From assembly GCA_023251535.1 (NCBI GenBank), contig JAHEYP010000013.1, positions 20,836 through 84,835 on the forward strand: a stretch of 64,000 bases of DNA. The letters run 5' to 3'. This document shows positions 43,902 through 52,323 of the stretch, one piece after another (within the stretch, counting starts at the first letter, position 1; every line of letters begins with the position of its first letter). Source of the stretch: Bacteroidota bacterium. GTDB taxonomy: Bacteria; Bacteroidota; Bacteroidia; AKYH767-A; OLB10. The notes below the pieces were generated by a model, which saw only the letters and a list, made by a program, of their open reading frames with translations, did not search any database and was not told the origin of the DNA. The position numbers and the translations under genes were made by a program.

Positions 43902-44543
43902 ATGCCACTTCTACTCGATCAATTAACCGGAAACGGATGCCGACTATTGGTTTGGCATGTCACAGAAACAGAAGAAGACCTTGAAAAGTTTTCAATCGGT
44001 CATAATTTTGCTCATTTCGGACCAATTTCTTCTATAAAACTGGTCGAAAGAAGGAAACAAAAGCTAGTTACAGGGCTTTTAGCCGATATTATCGCGCAAA
44101 AACACTGCAAAATCCTTTATTCTGATGCTGGAAAGCCTTTTTTAGCGGATTTCCCTGGACATATCTCGGTTTCCCATGGGAGCAATTATGTGGGAATGAT
44201 TTACCATGAATCGTTACCACCGGGATTAGATATCGAAGTTCCTGCCGATCGAATTCGTAAAATAGCTTCAAAATTCGTCAATGATCAGGAAAATGCACGA
44301 TTGAATGATCAGGCAGACTTACACGATCTTTACCTCATTTGGGGAGTTAAAGAGGCCTTATTCAAATCGTACGGCGGCGGTGGTATCGTTTTTAAATCGC
44401 ATTTATTGGTTCATCAACCTGAAGGTAACAAGCAAAAAGGTCATGGCGAAGCCGAATACTTGAAAAATGAAATGCCTGAGAAGCACCATTATCACTTCTT
44501 CTATTTGGAAGATGCCCTCTTGGTGTATACTATTGCATTATAA
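43902..44543 (+). CDS. 4'-phosphopantetheinyl transferase superfamily protein
   Basis: Transfers the phosphopantetheine arm of coenzyme A to a carrier-protein serine. The 213-residue protein shows the Sfp-type layout: GLDIEVPAD (108-116) holds the Mg-binding Asp and Glu, and WGVKEALFK (147-155) is the conserved W-x-x-K-E-A motif. A length over 200 residues and the pseudo-dimeric arrangement place it with Sfp/AcpT-like rather than AcpS enzymes. Its carrier could be acyl carrier protein or a secondary-metabolite carrier; no such cluster is in this window. The GGGP synthase gene starts 24 bases downstream on the same strand. Confidence 0.85.
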   Translation: MPLLLDQLTGNGCRLLVWHVTETEEDLEKFSIGHNFAHFGPISSIKLVERRKQKLVTGLLADIIAQKHCKILYSDAGKPFLADFPGHISVSHGSNYVGMIYHESLPPGLDIEVPADRIRKIASKFVNDQENARLNDQADLHDLYLIWGVKEALFKSYGGGGIVFKSHLLVHQPEGNKQKGHGEAEYLKNEMPEKHHYHFFYLEDALLVYTIAL

Positions 44544-44567
44544 CATAACTTTTCATTAATTTGACTA

Positions 44568-45311
44568 ATGATTTATCAGCAGATTCAGGAAGCACGATAT
44601 AACGACAGGCGATTGCTTGCTGTTTTAATTGACCCCGACAAAGCAGGAGAGCGTCACCTCGACAGGATTTGCGCCAACAGCAATGAAGCTAAAGTCGATT
44701 TTTTCTTTGTGGGCGGAAGTTTAATCACTTCAGGCGATCTCGAGCGTACTGTGGCAGCCATTAAAAGAAGAAGCGATATTCCAGTTGTAATTTTCCCTGG
44801 CAACCACCAGCAAATTGATGAACATGCCGATGCTATCTTGCTATTATCATTGATTTCAGGAAGAAACCCCGATTTATTAATTGGCCAACATGTAATGGCT
44901 GCCCAACGATTAAAAGCTTCGGAGCTGGAAATTATCCCTACTGGATATTTGTTGATCGACGGTGGAAACATGACCACGGTGCAGTATGTTAGTGGTACCG
45001 CACCTATTCCTGTCGACAAACCCGAAATCGCTGCATACACTGCATTGGCGGGAGAACAACTGGGACTAAAATTGATCTTTACAGAAGCAGGCTCAGGAGC
45101 GAATCACCCCGTACCTACAGAAGTTATTCGCGCTATCAAACGTGAAATCAATATTCCGTTAATCGTTGGAGGTGGCGTTCGAACGAAAGAAGCTGCACTT
45201 CAAGTTTATGAAGCAGGTGCTGATGTTGTGGTTGTGGGAAATCACTTCGAAAAAAATCCCGACCTCATCCGCGAAATCGCTGAAGCAAGAAATAAAGTTA
45301 CTGGAGCTTGA
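44568..45311 (+). CDS. geranylgeranylglyceryl phosphate synthase family protein
   Basis: TIM-barrel prenyltransferase of 247 residues that joins a polyprenyl diphosphate to sn-glycerol-1-phosphate. The N-terminal LLAVLIDPDKAG, the FFFVGGSLI strand, TGYLLIDGG, LIFTEAGSGANHPVP and the phosphate-binding VGGGVRTKEAA and VVVGNHFEK loops all match the GGGPS/PcrB family. The reaction is best known from archaeal ether lipids; a bacterial group in Bacteroidota is also known, and this sequence belongs with that type by length and motifs. The role of the product in Bacteroidota is not settled. It follows the phosphopantetheinyl transferase gene and converges on the AraC gene. Confidence 0.87.
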   Translation: MIYQQIQEARYNDRRLLAVLIDPDKAGERHLDRICANSNEAKVDFFFVGGSLITSGDLERTVAAIKRRSDIPVVIFPGNHQQIDEHADAILLLSLISGRNPDLLIGQHVMAAQRLKASELEIIPTGYLLIDGGNMTTVQYVSGTAPIPVDKPEIAAYTALAGEQLGLKLIFTEAGSGANHPVPTEVIRAIKREINIPLIVGGGVRTKEAALQVYEAGADVVVVGNHFEKNPDLIREIAEARNKVTGA

Positions 45312-45315
45312 TTAA

Positions 45316-46248
45316 TTAAATAGCAATGCTATTGTCTTTTCGTACTTGATTGGCATTGATATTAAATTTCAACTTAAATCGGCGACTGAAATAAGCAGGA
45401 TCTTTAAAGCCTACCGAATGCGCAATCTCTTGCACATTATCTTTCGTTGTACGTAGTAATGTATGCGCCTTTTCGAGACGTTGATTCTCGATATAATCTT
45501 GAAGATTTGTATTCGTTAAAGTCTTGAAGAATTGTCCAACATAATCCTTCGATACATACGCCTTTTCAGCAATCCGATTATTCGATAAATCATCATTAAG
45601 ATTCGAGTGAATATATTGAATGATGTTTACTAATCGTTTGTCGAGTAAATAAGCAATCTTCTCAAAACTCTTCTCATATTCAGGCTTGCCGTGAATAAAA
45701 CGACAAATATGTACTACCATTTCCTCTGTAAAACTTTTCAATAAACGCTCACGCCCAATACCGTTATCATGTTCTTCAAACACCATCGTGTTCATCAAAT
45801 AACTCATCTCTTCATCCACAGGCATTATAAAACAAGGCAACTCTAATATTGAAAAGAAAGGAATAGCTCCATATATATGAACATCAAAACCTACAATCGA
45901 AAAGATGTCCTTGGTTTCATCAGGCCCATCTTTCGGTAAACGTGTTTTAACGTATTGTTCTCGCAACTCGGGTGAAGTAAATCCGTCTCTCCCAAACACA
46001 TCATAATGATCACTTTTGCCATGGCGGAAATAAATCGGACTACCTACAGGCATGAAATAAAATTGCCCTGGGTTGATACGCTCAAACTCACGTTCACCAT
46101 AACAAAATCCACTGTTCACTTGAACCAAAATGTTGCGAGGCTCAATAGATGCATTCAATTCACTAGGCTTAACAATCTCACGTAAAGCCGATTTATAGTA
46201 CTTTACTTGTAAAGATTCTATGATCCGGTTGAATATTTCGTCGCGCAT
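45316..46248 (-). CDS. AraC-family transcriptional regulator
   Basis: DNA-binding regulator of 310 residues. The C-terminal about 100 residues (about 205-302) carry the two helix-turn-helix motifs: NNRIAEKAYVSKDYVGQFFK and VQEIAHSVGFKDPAYFSRRF followed by the conserved basic exit. The N-terminal 200 residues have a cupin-like beta-rich first half (SGFCYGEREFERINPGQFYF) and a helical second half, so a small-molecule sensor is likely, but the ligand is unknown. The start at 46248 lies just after a promoter (46269-46299). It is divergent from pnuC; whether it controls pnuC is untested. Confidence 0.85.
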   Translation of the reverse strand: MRDEIFNRIIESLQVKYYKSALREIVKPSELNASIEPRNILVQVNSGFCYGEREFERINPGQFYFMPVGSPIYFRHGKSDHYDVFGRDGFTSPELREQYVKTRLPKDGPDETKDIFSIVGFDVHIYGAIPFFSILELPCFIMPVDEEMSYLMNTMVFEEHDNGIGRERLLKSFTEEMVVHICRFIHGKPEYEKSFEKIAYLLDKRLVNIIQYIHSNLNDDLSNNRIAEKAYVSKDYVGQFFKTLTNTNLQDYIENQRLEKAHTLLRTTKDNVQEIAHSVGFKDPAYFSRRFKLKFNINANQVRKDNSIAI

Positions 46249-46268
46249 TTTAGGGGGATTATTTAGAA

Positions 46269-46299
46269 CAAATTTACCCTGCTAAATGACATACACAAC
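46269..46299 (-). promoter_or_regulatory. promoter of the AraC-family gene
   Basis: Minus strand: GTTG (46299-46296), 19-bp spacer, TAAATTTG (46276-46269). The -7 box is exact and the -33 box keeps TTG. The leader is about 14 nt. Confidence 0.6.
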
Positions 46300-46387
46300 G
46301 ACTTACTTAGAAAAGTACAATTCTATGACAATTAAAAAATCGCTTCTAGTTGATTTTCAATATGATAATTTCATGTTGACACATCGA

Positions 46388-46422
46388 ATATTAGTAAAAT
46401 GTAACTTGGATAATACTAATAT
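46388..46422. promoter_or_regulatory. 9-bp inverted repeat upstream of pnuC (candidate operator)
   Basis: ATATTAGTA (46388-46396) and TACTAATAT (46414-46422) with a 17-bp spacer, centred about 55 bases upstream of the pnuC GTG and just upstream of a weak promoter (TTG at 46427, GATCTTTG at 46448-46455). It is the kind of site a dimeric repressor or activator of nicotinamide riboside uptake could use. Confidence 0.45.
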
Positions 46423-46459
46423 GAGATTGAGGGATCGATTTTAATATGATCTTTGCAAC

Positions 46460-47017
46460 GTGAACATATTGGAGATAATCGGATTTGCATTCGGCATTTT
46501 AGGCGTTTACCTTACCTTGAAGGAAAACATATTTTGCTTTCCCACCGGACTAATAAATGTTTGTGTCTCGAGTGTTCTTTTTTATGAGCAGCATTTGTTT
46601 GCCGATACCCTCCAACAATTAGTTTATATTCCGATTTTGCTTTTTGGTTGGTACAAATGGAAGCACAAACAAAATCAAAATGATGTAGTCATTGGGTCTC
46701 TTTCAACATCAGAAGTATTAAACTATTCACTTATTACCGTCGTTTTCGCTGCTATTCTCGGCTATCTTTTAAGAAACAACACCACTGCTTCTATACCGTG
46801 GATTGACTCAGCAGCAACTTCTGCTTCTTTTCTAGCGCAGTACTTAATTGCGCAAAAGAAAATAGAAAATTGGATAATATGGATTGCCGTTAATATTCTC
46901 TACGTAGGCATTTATATTTACAAAGATTTACCGCTCTATGCCATCTTGTTTTTCATTTATTTGTTATTGGCAGTTTCAGGATATCGCGCATGGAAAAAAC
47001 AGTTAGTGATTAATTAA
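46460..47017 (+). CDS. pnuC: nicotinamide riboside transporter PnuC
   Basis: Inner-membrane facilitator of 185 residues with about seven hydrophobic helices. The N-terminal EIIGFAFGILGVYLTLKENI and FPTGLINVCVS segment, with the later LFGWYKWKHK, and the closing VNILYVGIYIYKDLPLYA match PnuC. It admits nicotinamide riboside, trapped inside the cell by phosphorylation; the downstream gene encodes a NadR-type kinase domain that would do this, starting 2 bases after the pnuC stop. The start is GTG at 46460, about 4 bases after a weak -7 box, so the message may be leaderless. Confidence 0.9.
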   Translation: MNILEIIGFAFGILGVYLTLKENIFCFPTGLINVCVSSVLFYEQHLFADTLQQLVYIPILLFGWYKWKHKQNQNDVVIGSLSTSEVLNYSLITVVFAAILGYLLRNNTTASIPWIDSAATSASFLAQYLIAQKKIENWIIWIAVNILYVGIYIYKDLPLYAILFFIYLLLAVSGYRAWKKQLVIN

Positions 47018-47019
47018 GC

Positions 47020-47553
47020 ATGATTCGAATAGCAATAGTTGGTCCCGAAAGCACGGGCAAATCAGATCTTACCAAAGCTTTAGCTAAAATCATCGGTTGC
47101 CCTTACACAGAGGAAATCGCACGCGAATATTTGACAACTCGTGATGGAAAATATTCTGAAGAGGATCTTTCCATAATGGCGCGTCTGCAGTGCGAAGCAG
47201 AGGACATTCATCGCGATGCGAAAATCCTGCTATGCGATACTACCACTATGGTCATTAAAATTTGGAGCGATGTTAAATACGGAAGATGCAGCAAAGAAAT
47301 TACCGATTTATACCTTCAACGAAAATACGATTTTACGCTTCTTACCGACATCGATTTACCTTGGACTGATGATCCTTTGCGCGAGCATCCTTCTCCCGAT
47401 GACCGTAAAATGTTAATGGATCTGTATAAAATCGAATTAACAGCACACCGCATCAACTATGCAATGGTTCAAGGCTTAGGAGATGAACGAATCAATAACG
47501 CGCTCAACTTAATTAAAGCCAAATTTCCGCAAATAACAGCAGCGCAACTTTAG
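47020..47553 (+). CDS. NadR-like P-loop kinase (probable nicotinamide riboside kinase)
   Basis: P-loop protein of 177 residues, matching only the C-terminal kinase domain of NadR; the helix-turn-helix and adenylyltransferase domains of full NadR are missing. Walker A is GPESTGKS (8-15), and the family segment YTEEIAREYL (about 28-37) and LLCDTTTMVIKIW (Walker B-like, about 67-79) are clear. It would phosphorylate nicotinamide riboside to the mononucleotide, completing salvage with PnuC. Two bases separate it from pnuC, so they are translated from one message. A gene for NMN adenylyltransferase is not in this window. Confidence 0.83.
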   Translation: MIRIAIVGPESTGKSDLTKALAKIIGCPYTEEIAREYLTTRDGKYSEEDLSIMARLQCEAEDIHRDAKILLCDTTTMVIKIWSDVKYGRCSKEITDLYLQRKYDFTLLTDIDLPWTDDPLREHPSPDDRKMLMDLYKIELTAHRINYAMVQGLGDERINNALNLIKAKFPQITAAQL

Positions 47554-47600
47554 AGACAAAATCACTCAGAACAACCTCATAAACAAGGGCTACGAGCGAT

Positions 47601-47633
47601 TTTATGACAATAACAGGCAAATCACTAACTTTG
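47601..47633 (+). promoter_or_regulatory. promoter of the cystathionine beta-synthase gene
   Basis: TAACTTTG (47626-47633) is an exact -7 box; 21 bp upstream lies TTTA (47601-47604), one mismatch from TTTG. The leader is about 33 nt. Confidence 0.55.
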
Positions 47634-47672
47634 CACCCTCAAAATCAATAACTACCGAAAATTTCGATTCGA

Positions 47673-49034
47673 ATGAAAATCTGCAATAATATCCTTGAAG
47701 CCATTGGTAATACCCCTCTGGTAAAATTAAACAAAGTAACTGCCGACGTGCCGGCTATGGTTTTAGCTAAAGTGGAGACCTTTAATCCCGGCAACTCCAT
47801 TAAAGACCGTATGGCTTTAAAAATGATTGAAGATGCTGAAAAATCAGGCAAATTGAAGCCAGGCGGAACAATCATCGAAGGTACTTCCGGAAATACTGGA
47901 ATGGGATTGGCAATTGCCGGTATCGTTAAAGGATACAAATGCGTTTTCGCTACTACCGATAAACAATCGAAAGAAAAAGTTGATGCATTACGTGCATTTG
48001 GTGCCGATGTTATTGTTTGTCCAACGAACGTTGAACCAGAAGATCCTCGCTCTTACTATTCAGTAGCTGCGCGCCTATCTAAAGAACTTCCAAACTCTTT
48101 CTACCCTAATCAATACGATAACCTTTCTAATCGCCAGGCTCACTACGAACAAACTGGTCCGGAAATTTGGGAACAAACAGAAGGAAAAATTACTCACTTA
48201 GTGGTTGGAGCTGGAACAGGTGGAACTGTTACTGGAACAGGTAAATTTTTGAAAGAGAAAAATCCGAATATTAAAGTTTGGGCGATCGATACTTATGGAT
48301 CAGTATTGAAAAAATATCACGAGACAGGCATCCTCGACAAAAACGAAATTTATCCTTATGTAACTGAGGGTATCGGTGAAGATTTTATTCCCGAAAACTA
48401 CGATTTCTCGGTTATCGATCATTTCGAAAAAGTTACCGATCGCGATGCAGCTGTTTACACTCGTGAACTTTGTCGCCAAGAGGGAATTTGGGTTGGATAT
48501 TCAGCAGGATCAGCTATCGCAGGCTTGATTCAGATGAAAGATAAATTGAAAAAAGACGACGTTGTTGTTGTTATCTTCCATGACCACGGAACACGCTACA
48601 TCGGTAAAATCTTTAACGATGAGTGGATGCGCAACATGGGTTATATCGATAAAAAAGGTTTAACAGCAGAAGACTTGGTGAAGCAAAATGTTGACCTTAC
48701 TACAGTCGACAAAAACGACACTATCGGTCATGCAATGAAGATCATCAGCGAGCATAACTTCTCTCAAATCCCTGTTACCAGCGATAACCGCATAGTAGGA
48801 TCAGTAAGCGAGAAATTAGTATTCAACAGTATCATGAATTCTCCAGAAACGAAGAATCAACCTGTCGAATCGATCATGCAAGAAGCAATTCCTTTTGTCG
48901 ACATTACAACGCCAATCGACACCATTTCGAAGATGGTAAGCGGCGACTCTGAAGCTGTTCTTGTAAAAGACTTCAAACGCGATAAAAACTACATCATTAC
49001 CCGCTTTGATATTGCGGAAGTGATGTCGAAATAA
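47673..49034 (+). CDS. cbs: cystathionine beta-synthase with CBS domain pair
   Basis: PLP-dependent enzyme of 453 residues. The catalytic fold (about 1-330) has the PLP lysine K44 in NPGNSIKDRMA, the substrate loop TSGNTGMG and the phosphate-binding GTGGTVTGTG. Residues about 335-453 contain two CBS motifs (NDTIGHAMKIISEHNFSQIPV and PIDTISKMVSGDSEAVLV), which in related enzymes bind adenosyl ligands. It condenses serine (or O-acetylserine) and homocysteine to cystathionine, using homocysteine from ahcY. The CBS pair distinguishes it from plain cysteine synthase (CysK). A strong terminator follows. Confidence 0.9.
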   Translation: MKICNNILEAIGNTPLVKLNKVTADVPAMVLAKVETFNPGNSIKDRMALKMIEDAEKSGKLKPGGTIIEGTSGNTGMGLAIAGIVKGYKCVFATTDKQSKEKVDALRAFGADVIVCPTNVEPEDPRSYYSVAARLSKELPNSFYPNQYDNLSNRQAHYEQTGPEIWEQTEGKITHLVVGAGTGGTVTGTGKFLKEKNPNIKVWAIDTYGSVLKKYHETGILDKNEIYPYVTEGIGEDFIPENYDFSVIDHFEKVTDRDAAVYTRELCRQEGIWVGYSAGSAIAGLIQMKDKLKKDDVVVVIFHDHGTRYIGKIFNDEWMRNMGYIDKKGLTAEDLVKQNVDLTTVDKNDTIGHAMKIISEHNFSQIPVTSDNRIVGSVSEKLVFNSIMNSPETKNQPVESIMQEAIPFVDITTPIDTISKMVSGDSEAVLVKDFKRDKNYIITRFDIAEVMSK

Positions 49035-49044
49035 TAAACTCAAC

Positions 49045-49083
49045 AAAAAAGCCCCTTCGGAATAATCTCGGAGGGGCTTTTTT
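49045..49083 (+). terminator. terminator of the cystathionine beta-synthase gene
   Basis: Arms AAAAAAGCCCCT and AGGGGCTTTTTT, 12 bp, followed by T residues. It starts 11 bases after the stop codon. Confidence 0.92.
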
Positions 49084-49110
49084 CGTTTTCGACCATACCG
49101 CTATTTCAAT

Positions 49111-49118
49111 TAGTTTTG
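49111..49118 (+). promoter_or_regulatory. -7 element before the BtuF-like gene
   Basis: TAGTTTTG, exact consensus, ends 7 bases before the ATG at 49126, so the message would be leaderless or nearly so. At 21 bp upstream the -33 position reads TTTT. Confidence 0.55.
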
Positions 49119-49125
49119 CAGTATT

Positions 49126-49908
49126 ATGTTCGACCAGCTGAATCGTTTTATCCAACTCCCTGCCTCGCCCGAAAGAATCATTTCATTGGTTCCTTCACAA
49201 ACGGAGTTATTATTTCATTTAGGCTTGGAAGAAAAAGTGGTGGGCATTACCAAATTTTGCGTTCATCCTGAACTCTGGTTTTGCAGTAAGACTAAAGTTG
49301 GTGGCACCAAGAATATCGACATCGAAAAAATCAGAGCTTTAAAACCTGATTTGATTATTGCCAATAAAGAAGAAAACAATAAAGAAATTCTTGAAGAATT
49401 GATGCAAGAGTTTCCAGTTTGGATAAGCGATGTTACCAATGTTAAAAACGCCTTGGAAATGATTGATGCCATAAGCAACATCACAAATAGAAAAGCCGAA
49501 GGGAAAAAACTAATCGACCATATTCAGAATGAGCGATTGCACCTGCATGCAACTCGTCCTTCACATCTAAAAGGCAAAAGAGTTTGCTATTATATTTGGA
49601 AAGATCCTTGGATGACGATCGGCGACGATACTTTCATTTACAATATGCTTGCCGAAACGGGACTACAACCCATCAGCAAAGGGCAGCAACGTTACCCTAT
49701 CATTCCTCCTACCGACTTCGAACAGATTCCCGATTATATTTTCCTCTCATCTGAACCATTTCCATTTAAAAAAGAGGATTTAAACAATATTCAATCCATG
49801 TATCCGACAAGTAAAGTGGTGATGGTCGACGGTGAGCATTTCTCATGGTACGGGTCGCGTATGAAAGACAGCTTCAAGTACCTCAATGAACTAATTGCTA
49901 CCCTCTGA
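49126..49908 (+). CDS. BtuF/FepB-type helical-backbone binding protein without signal peptide
   Basis: Binding protein of 260 residues in the class III family used for cobalamin, heme or siderophores. It has two alpha/beta lobes joined by a long helix: N-lobe RIISLVPSQTELLFHLGLEEKVVGIT, C-lobe VCYYIWKDPWMTIGDDTFIYNML. No hydrophobic signal and no lipobox are seen: it starts MFDQLNRFIQLPASPERIIS and the domain begins near residue 15. As read, it would be cytoplasmic, unlike typical BtuF. No permease or ATPase gene is adjacent. It could act in intracellular cobamide handling, or the real start may lie elsewhere; no better upstream start was found. Ligand unknown. Confidence 0.75.
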   Translation: MFDQLNRFIQLPASPERIISLVPSQTELLFHLGLEEKVVGITKFCVHPELWFCSKTKVGGTKNIDIEKIRALKPDLIIANKEENNKEILEELMQEFPVWISDVTNVKNALEMIDAISNITNRKAEGKKLIDHIQNERLHLHATRPSHLKGKRVCYYIWKDPWMTIGDDTFIYNMLAETGLQPISKGQQRYPIIPPTDFEQIPDYIFLSSEPFPFKKEDLNNIQSMYPTSKVVMVDGEHFSWYGSRMKDSFKYLNELIATL

Positions 49909-49929
49909 TCCTAACACGCCAACAATCAC

Positions 49930-49937
49930 TAAATTTG
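49930..49937 (+). promoter_or_regulatory. -7 element for the patatin-barrel gene
   Basis: TAAATTTG, exact consensus, 17 bases before the GTG at 49955. No -33 box at the expected distance. Confidence 0.5.
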
Positions 49938-49954
49938 CAAAAATCTAATCATTC

Positions 49955-52243
49955 GTGAGTAAACGCCTGTATATTTTCATACTGCTTTCTTTAGTACTTG
50001 GGTCGAAAGCCTATAGTCAGAAAGTCGGATTAGTACTTAGCGGAGGCGGCGCTCGAGGATTAGCACATATCGGAGTTTTAAAAGCACTCGAAGAGAATAA
50101 TATTCCGATTGATTATATCACAGGGACTTCGGCGGGAGCTCTTGTTGGCAGTTACTATGCCATCGGACTTACACCAATGGAGATTGAGAAACTAGTAATA
50201 TCGAGAGAATTTGAAAGAAGAGCTACCGGATTATTCGACGAAGAGAATCTATACAATTTCCTGAAAAATCCTGATGATGCAAGCTGGATAAACATCAAGC
50301 TCATTGCTGATTCGGTATTCAGAACCCAATTACCAAGTAACGTAGTAGATCCTGCTGAAATTAATTTTTCATTGATGGAAGACATGGCATCACAAATTGC
50401 AATGTCGGGTTATAACTTCGATAGCTTGTTAGTGCCATTCAGATGCATTGCTGCTGATATCACCGCCAAAGAACCCATAGAATTCAAACAAGGCGATTTG
50501 GCATTAGCTGTTCGAGCTTCAATGGCCTTTCCGTTTTACTATGCGCCAGTATTAATTGGAGATAATATTTTATACGATGGAGGTATTTATAACAACTTCC
50601 CTACCGACATCATGCTGAATGAATTCAATCCGGAATTGATGATCGGCGTTAGTGCAGCTGGAATTTCTGAAGTTCCCAACGAAGGAAATTTTTTAAGTCA
50701 GCTGAAAACAATGATCGTGCAAACTACTAAGTACACAATGCCACGCGATCAAGACATCTTGATAGAACCAAACATAAAAAACATCAGCACATTTGAGTTC
50801 GAATCTATCAAGACAGCTATTGACAGTGGTTATGCAGCAGGATTAAGAATGGTTCCGCTCATTCGCGCTAGAATAGGAAACAGAACAGCAGACAATGAGA
50901 CGCTGCGACTAAAGAGAAGCAAATTCAAAAACTCTGGATTCAATATCACCATTGATCAAATTTTTGTTTACGGAGTAAACGACGATCAAGCTACATATAT
51001 TAAGACAGTACTTAATCCGAGAAATCAATGCATCACGGTTCAGCAGTTACGCAAAGAATGGTTTAAGTTAGTTGCCGACGACAATCAACGCTATCTTTTC
51101 CCGCGATTGATGTTTAATCCATCAACAGGAAATTACGATTTACATGTTGATGTAAGAAAGAACAAAGGGATTCTACTCGATTTCGGTGGAAACGTATCAT
51201 CACGACCGATAAATACGGGATACGTAGGAGTGCAACACAACTTTTGGGGCAAGCAAAGCTTACGTGCTAATGCAAACATCTATTTCGGGAAACTATACAG
51301 CAGTGGACAATTCCGTTTACGCTTTGACATCCCCGGAAGAGTGCCCTTTTTCTTTGAACCATCGGCAACACTCAACCAATGGGATTTCTACAAAAGCAGC
51401 AGCGCCTTCTTCGAAGACGTAAAACCAAGTTACCTAGTGCAATTCGATAGATCTTACCAATTGGGTATAGGCATCCCCGTTAGGAATAAAGGAAAGCTTG
51501 TTGGAGGTGGAAGCTCCATTATGTTAAAAGATCGCTATTATCTTACTCGAGATTTCAGTGAAAGCGACACGAGCGATTTAACAGAGTTCAAAGGCATAAC
51601 GGCATTTCTAGAATTTGAACGAACTACGTTGAACAGAAAAATGTATGCGAATGCAGGTACTTTTTTCAGCATTAAGCTACGCTACGTTAACGGAACCGAA
51701 GACACTAAACCGGGATCGACAGGAATACTTAGGGATACTACAGAAACCGATCACAAATGGCTTCAAATGAACATGAAATACGATAACTACTTTACCCATA
51801 TAGGGAAAGTAAAAATCGGATTCTATTCGGAGTTAATGTTTAGCGGTCAGCCCTTCTTTTCAAATTACACTGCAACAGTACTATCAGCACCGGCATTCAC
51901 TCCTATTGCCGATATGCAAAGCCAGTTTCAGGAAAGCTTTAGGGCTCATAACTTTTTTGGAATGGGACTAAAGAATATTATCAGCATAAACGAAAGCTTT
52001 GATGTAAGAATAGAAGGGTACGTATTTCAACCCTTTCAAGAAATTTTGCAAAAGGATAATTACAAAAGCAGATACGGAGAAACCTTTAGTAAGCGTTATT
52101 TTACTGGGACATTAAACACAGTATTTAAAAGTCCAATTGGGCCTATCAGTCTAGCATTAAATTACTACGACAAGCGCGACAAGCCATTCAGCGTAATATT
52201 CCATTTAGGGTATATCCTTTTTAACAGGAAAGCGATTTATTAA
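49955..52243 (+). CDS. patatin-like phospholipase fused to a BamA-type outer-membrane barrel
   Basis: A 762-residue exported protein. Signal peptide 1-20 (ends KAYSQ). The patatin domain (about 23-300) has the oxyanion loop GGGARGLAHIG (30-40), nucleophile S59 in GTSAG and the dyad aspartate D208 in DGG. A POTRA-like segment follows (about 320-400), then a 16-strand type D15/Omp85 barrel to the end (ILFNRKAIY). This is the PlpD/type Vd layout, in which the barrel carries the phospholipase to the surface; whether it is released is unknown. It probably hydrolyses phospholipid or lysophospholipid acyl esters. The start is GTG at 49955. It lies alone between two unrelated genes. Confidence 0.88.
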   Translation: MSKRLYIFILLSLVLGSKAYSQKVGLVLSGGGARGLAHIGVLKALEENNIPIDYITGTSAGALVGSYYAIGLTPMEIEKLVISREFERRATGLFDEENLYNFLKNPDDASWINIKLIADSVFRTQLPSNVVDPAEINFSLMEDMASQIAMSGYNFDSLLVPFRCIAADITAKEPIEFKQGDLALAVRASMAFPFYYAPVLIGDNILYDGGIYNNFPTDIMLNEFNPELMIGVSAAGISEVPNEGNFLSQLKTMIVQTTKYTMPRDQDILIEPNIKNISTFEFESIKTAIDSGYAAGLRMVPLIRARIGNRTADNETLRLKRSKFKNSGFNITIDQIFVYGVNDDQATYIKTVLNPRNQCITVQQLRKEWFKLVADDNQRYLFPRLMFNPSTGNYDLHVDVRKNKGILLDFGGNVSSRPINTGYVGVQHNFWGKQSLRANANIYFGKLYSSGQFRLRFDIPGRVPFFFEPSATLNQWDFYKSSSAFFEDVKPSYLVQFDRSYQLGIGIPVRNKGKLVGGGSSIMLKDRYYLTRDFSESDTSDLTEFKGITAFLEFERTTLNRKMYANAGTFFSIKLRYVNGTEDTKPGSTGILRDTTETDHKWLQMNMKYDNYFTHIGKVKIGFYSELMFSGQPFFSNYTATVLSAPAFTPIADMQSQFQESFRAHNFFGMGLKNIISINESFDVRIEGYVFQPFQEILQKDNYKSRYGETFSKRYFTGTLNTVFKSPIGPISLALNYYDKRDKPFSVIFHLGYILFNRKAIY

Positions 52244-52260
52244 TATAATCCAATTCTGGG

Positions 52261-52293
52261 GTAACAATTATCATTTAATGAGCTAATTGTCAC
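52261..52293. promoter_or_regulatory. inverted repeat upstream of the first sensor kinase
   Basis: ACAATTA (52264-52270) and TAATTGT (52284-52290), 13-bp spacer, with partly matching flanks. It lies about 30 bases before the kinase ATG and could be a weak operator. A TATCTTTA box (52302-52309) nearby may be the -7 element. Confidence 0.3.
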
Positions 52294-52323
52294 TTTTTGC
52301 TTATCTTTAATTTAATTTTTTTT

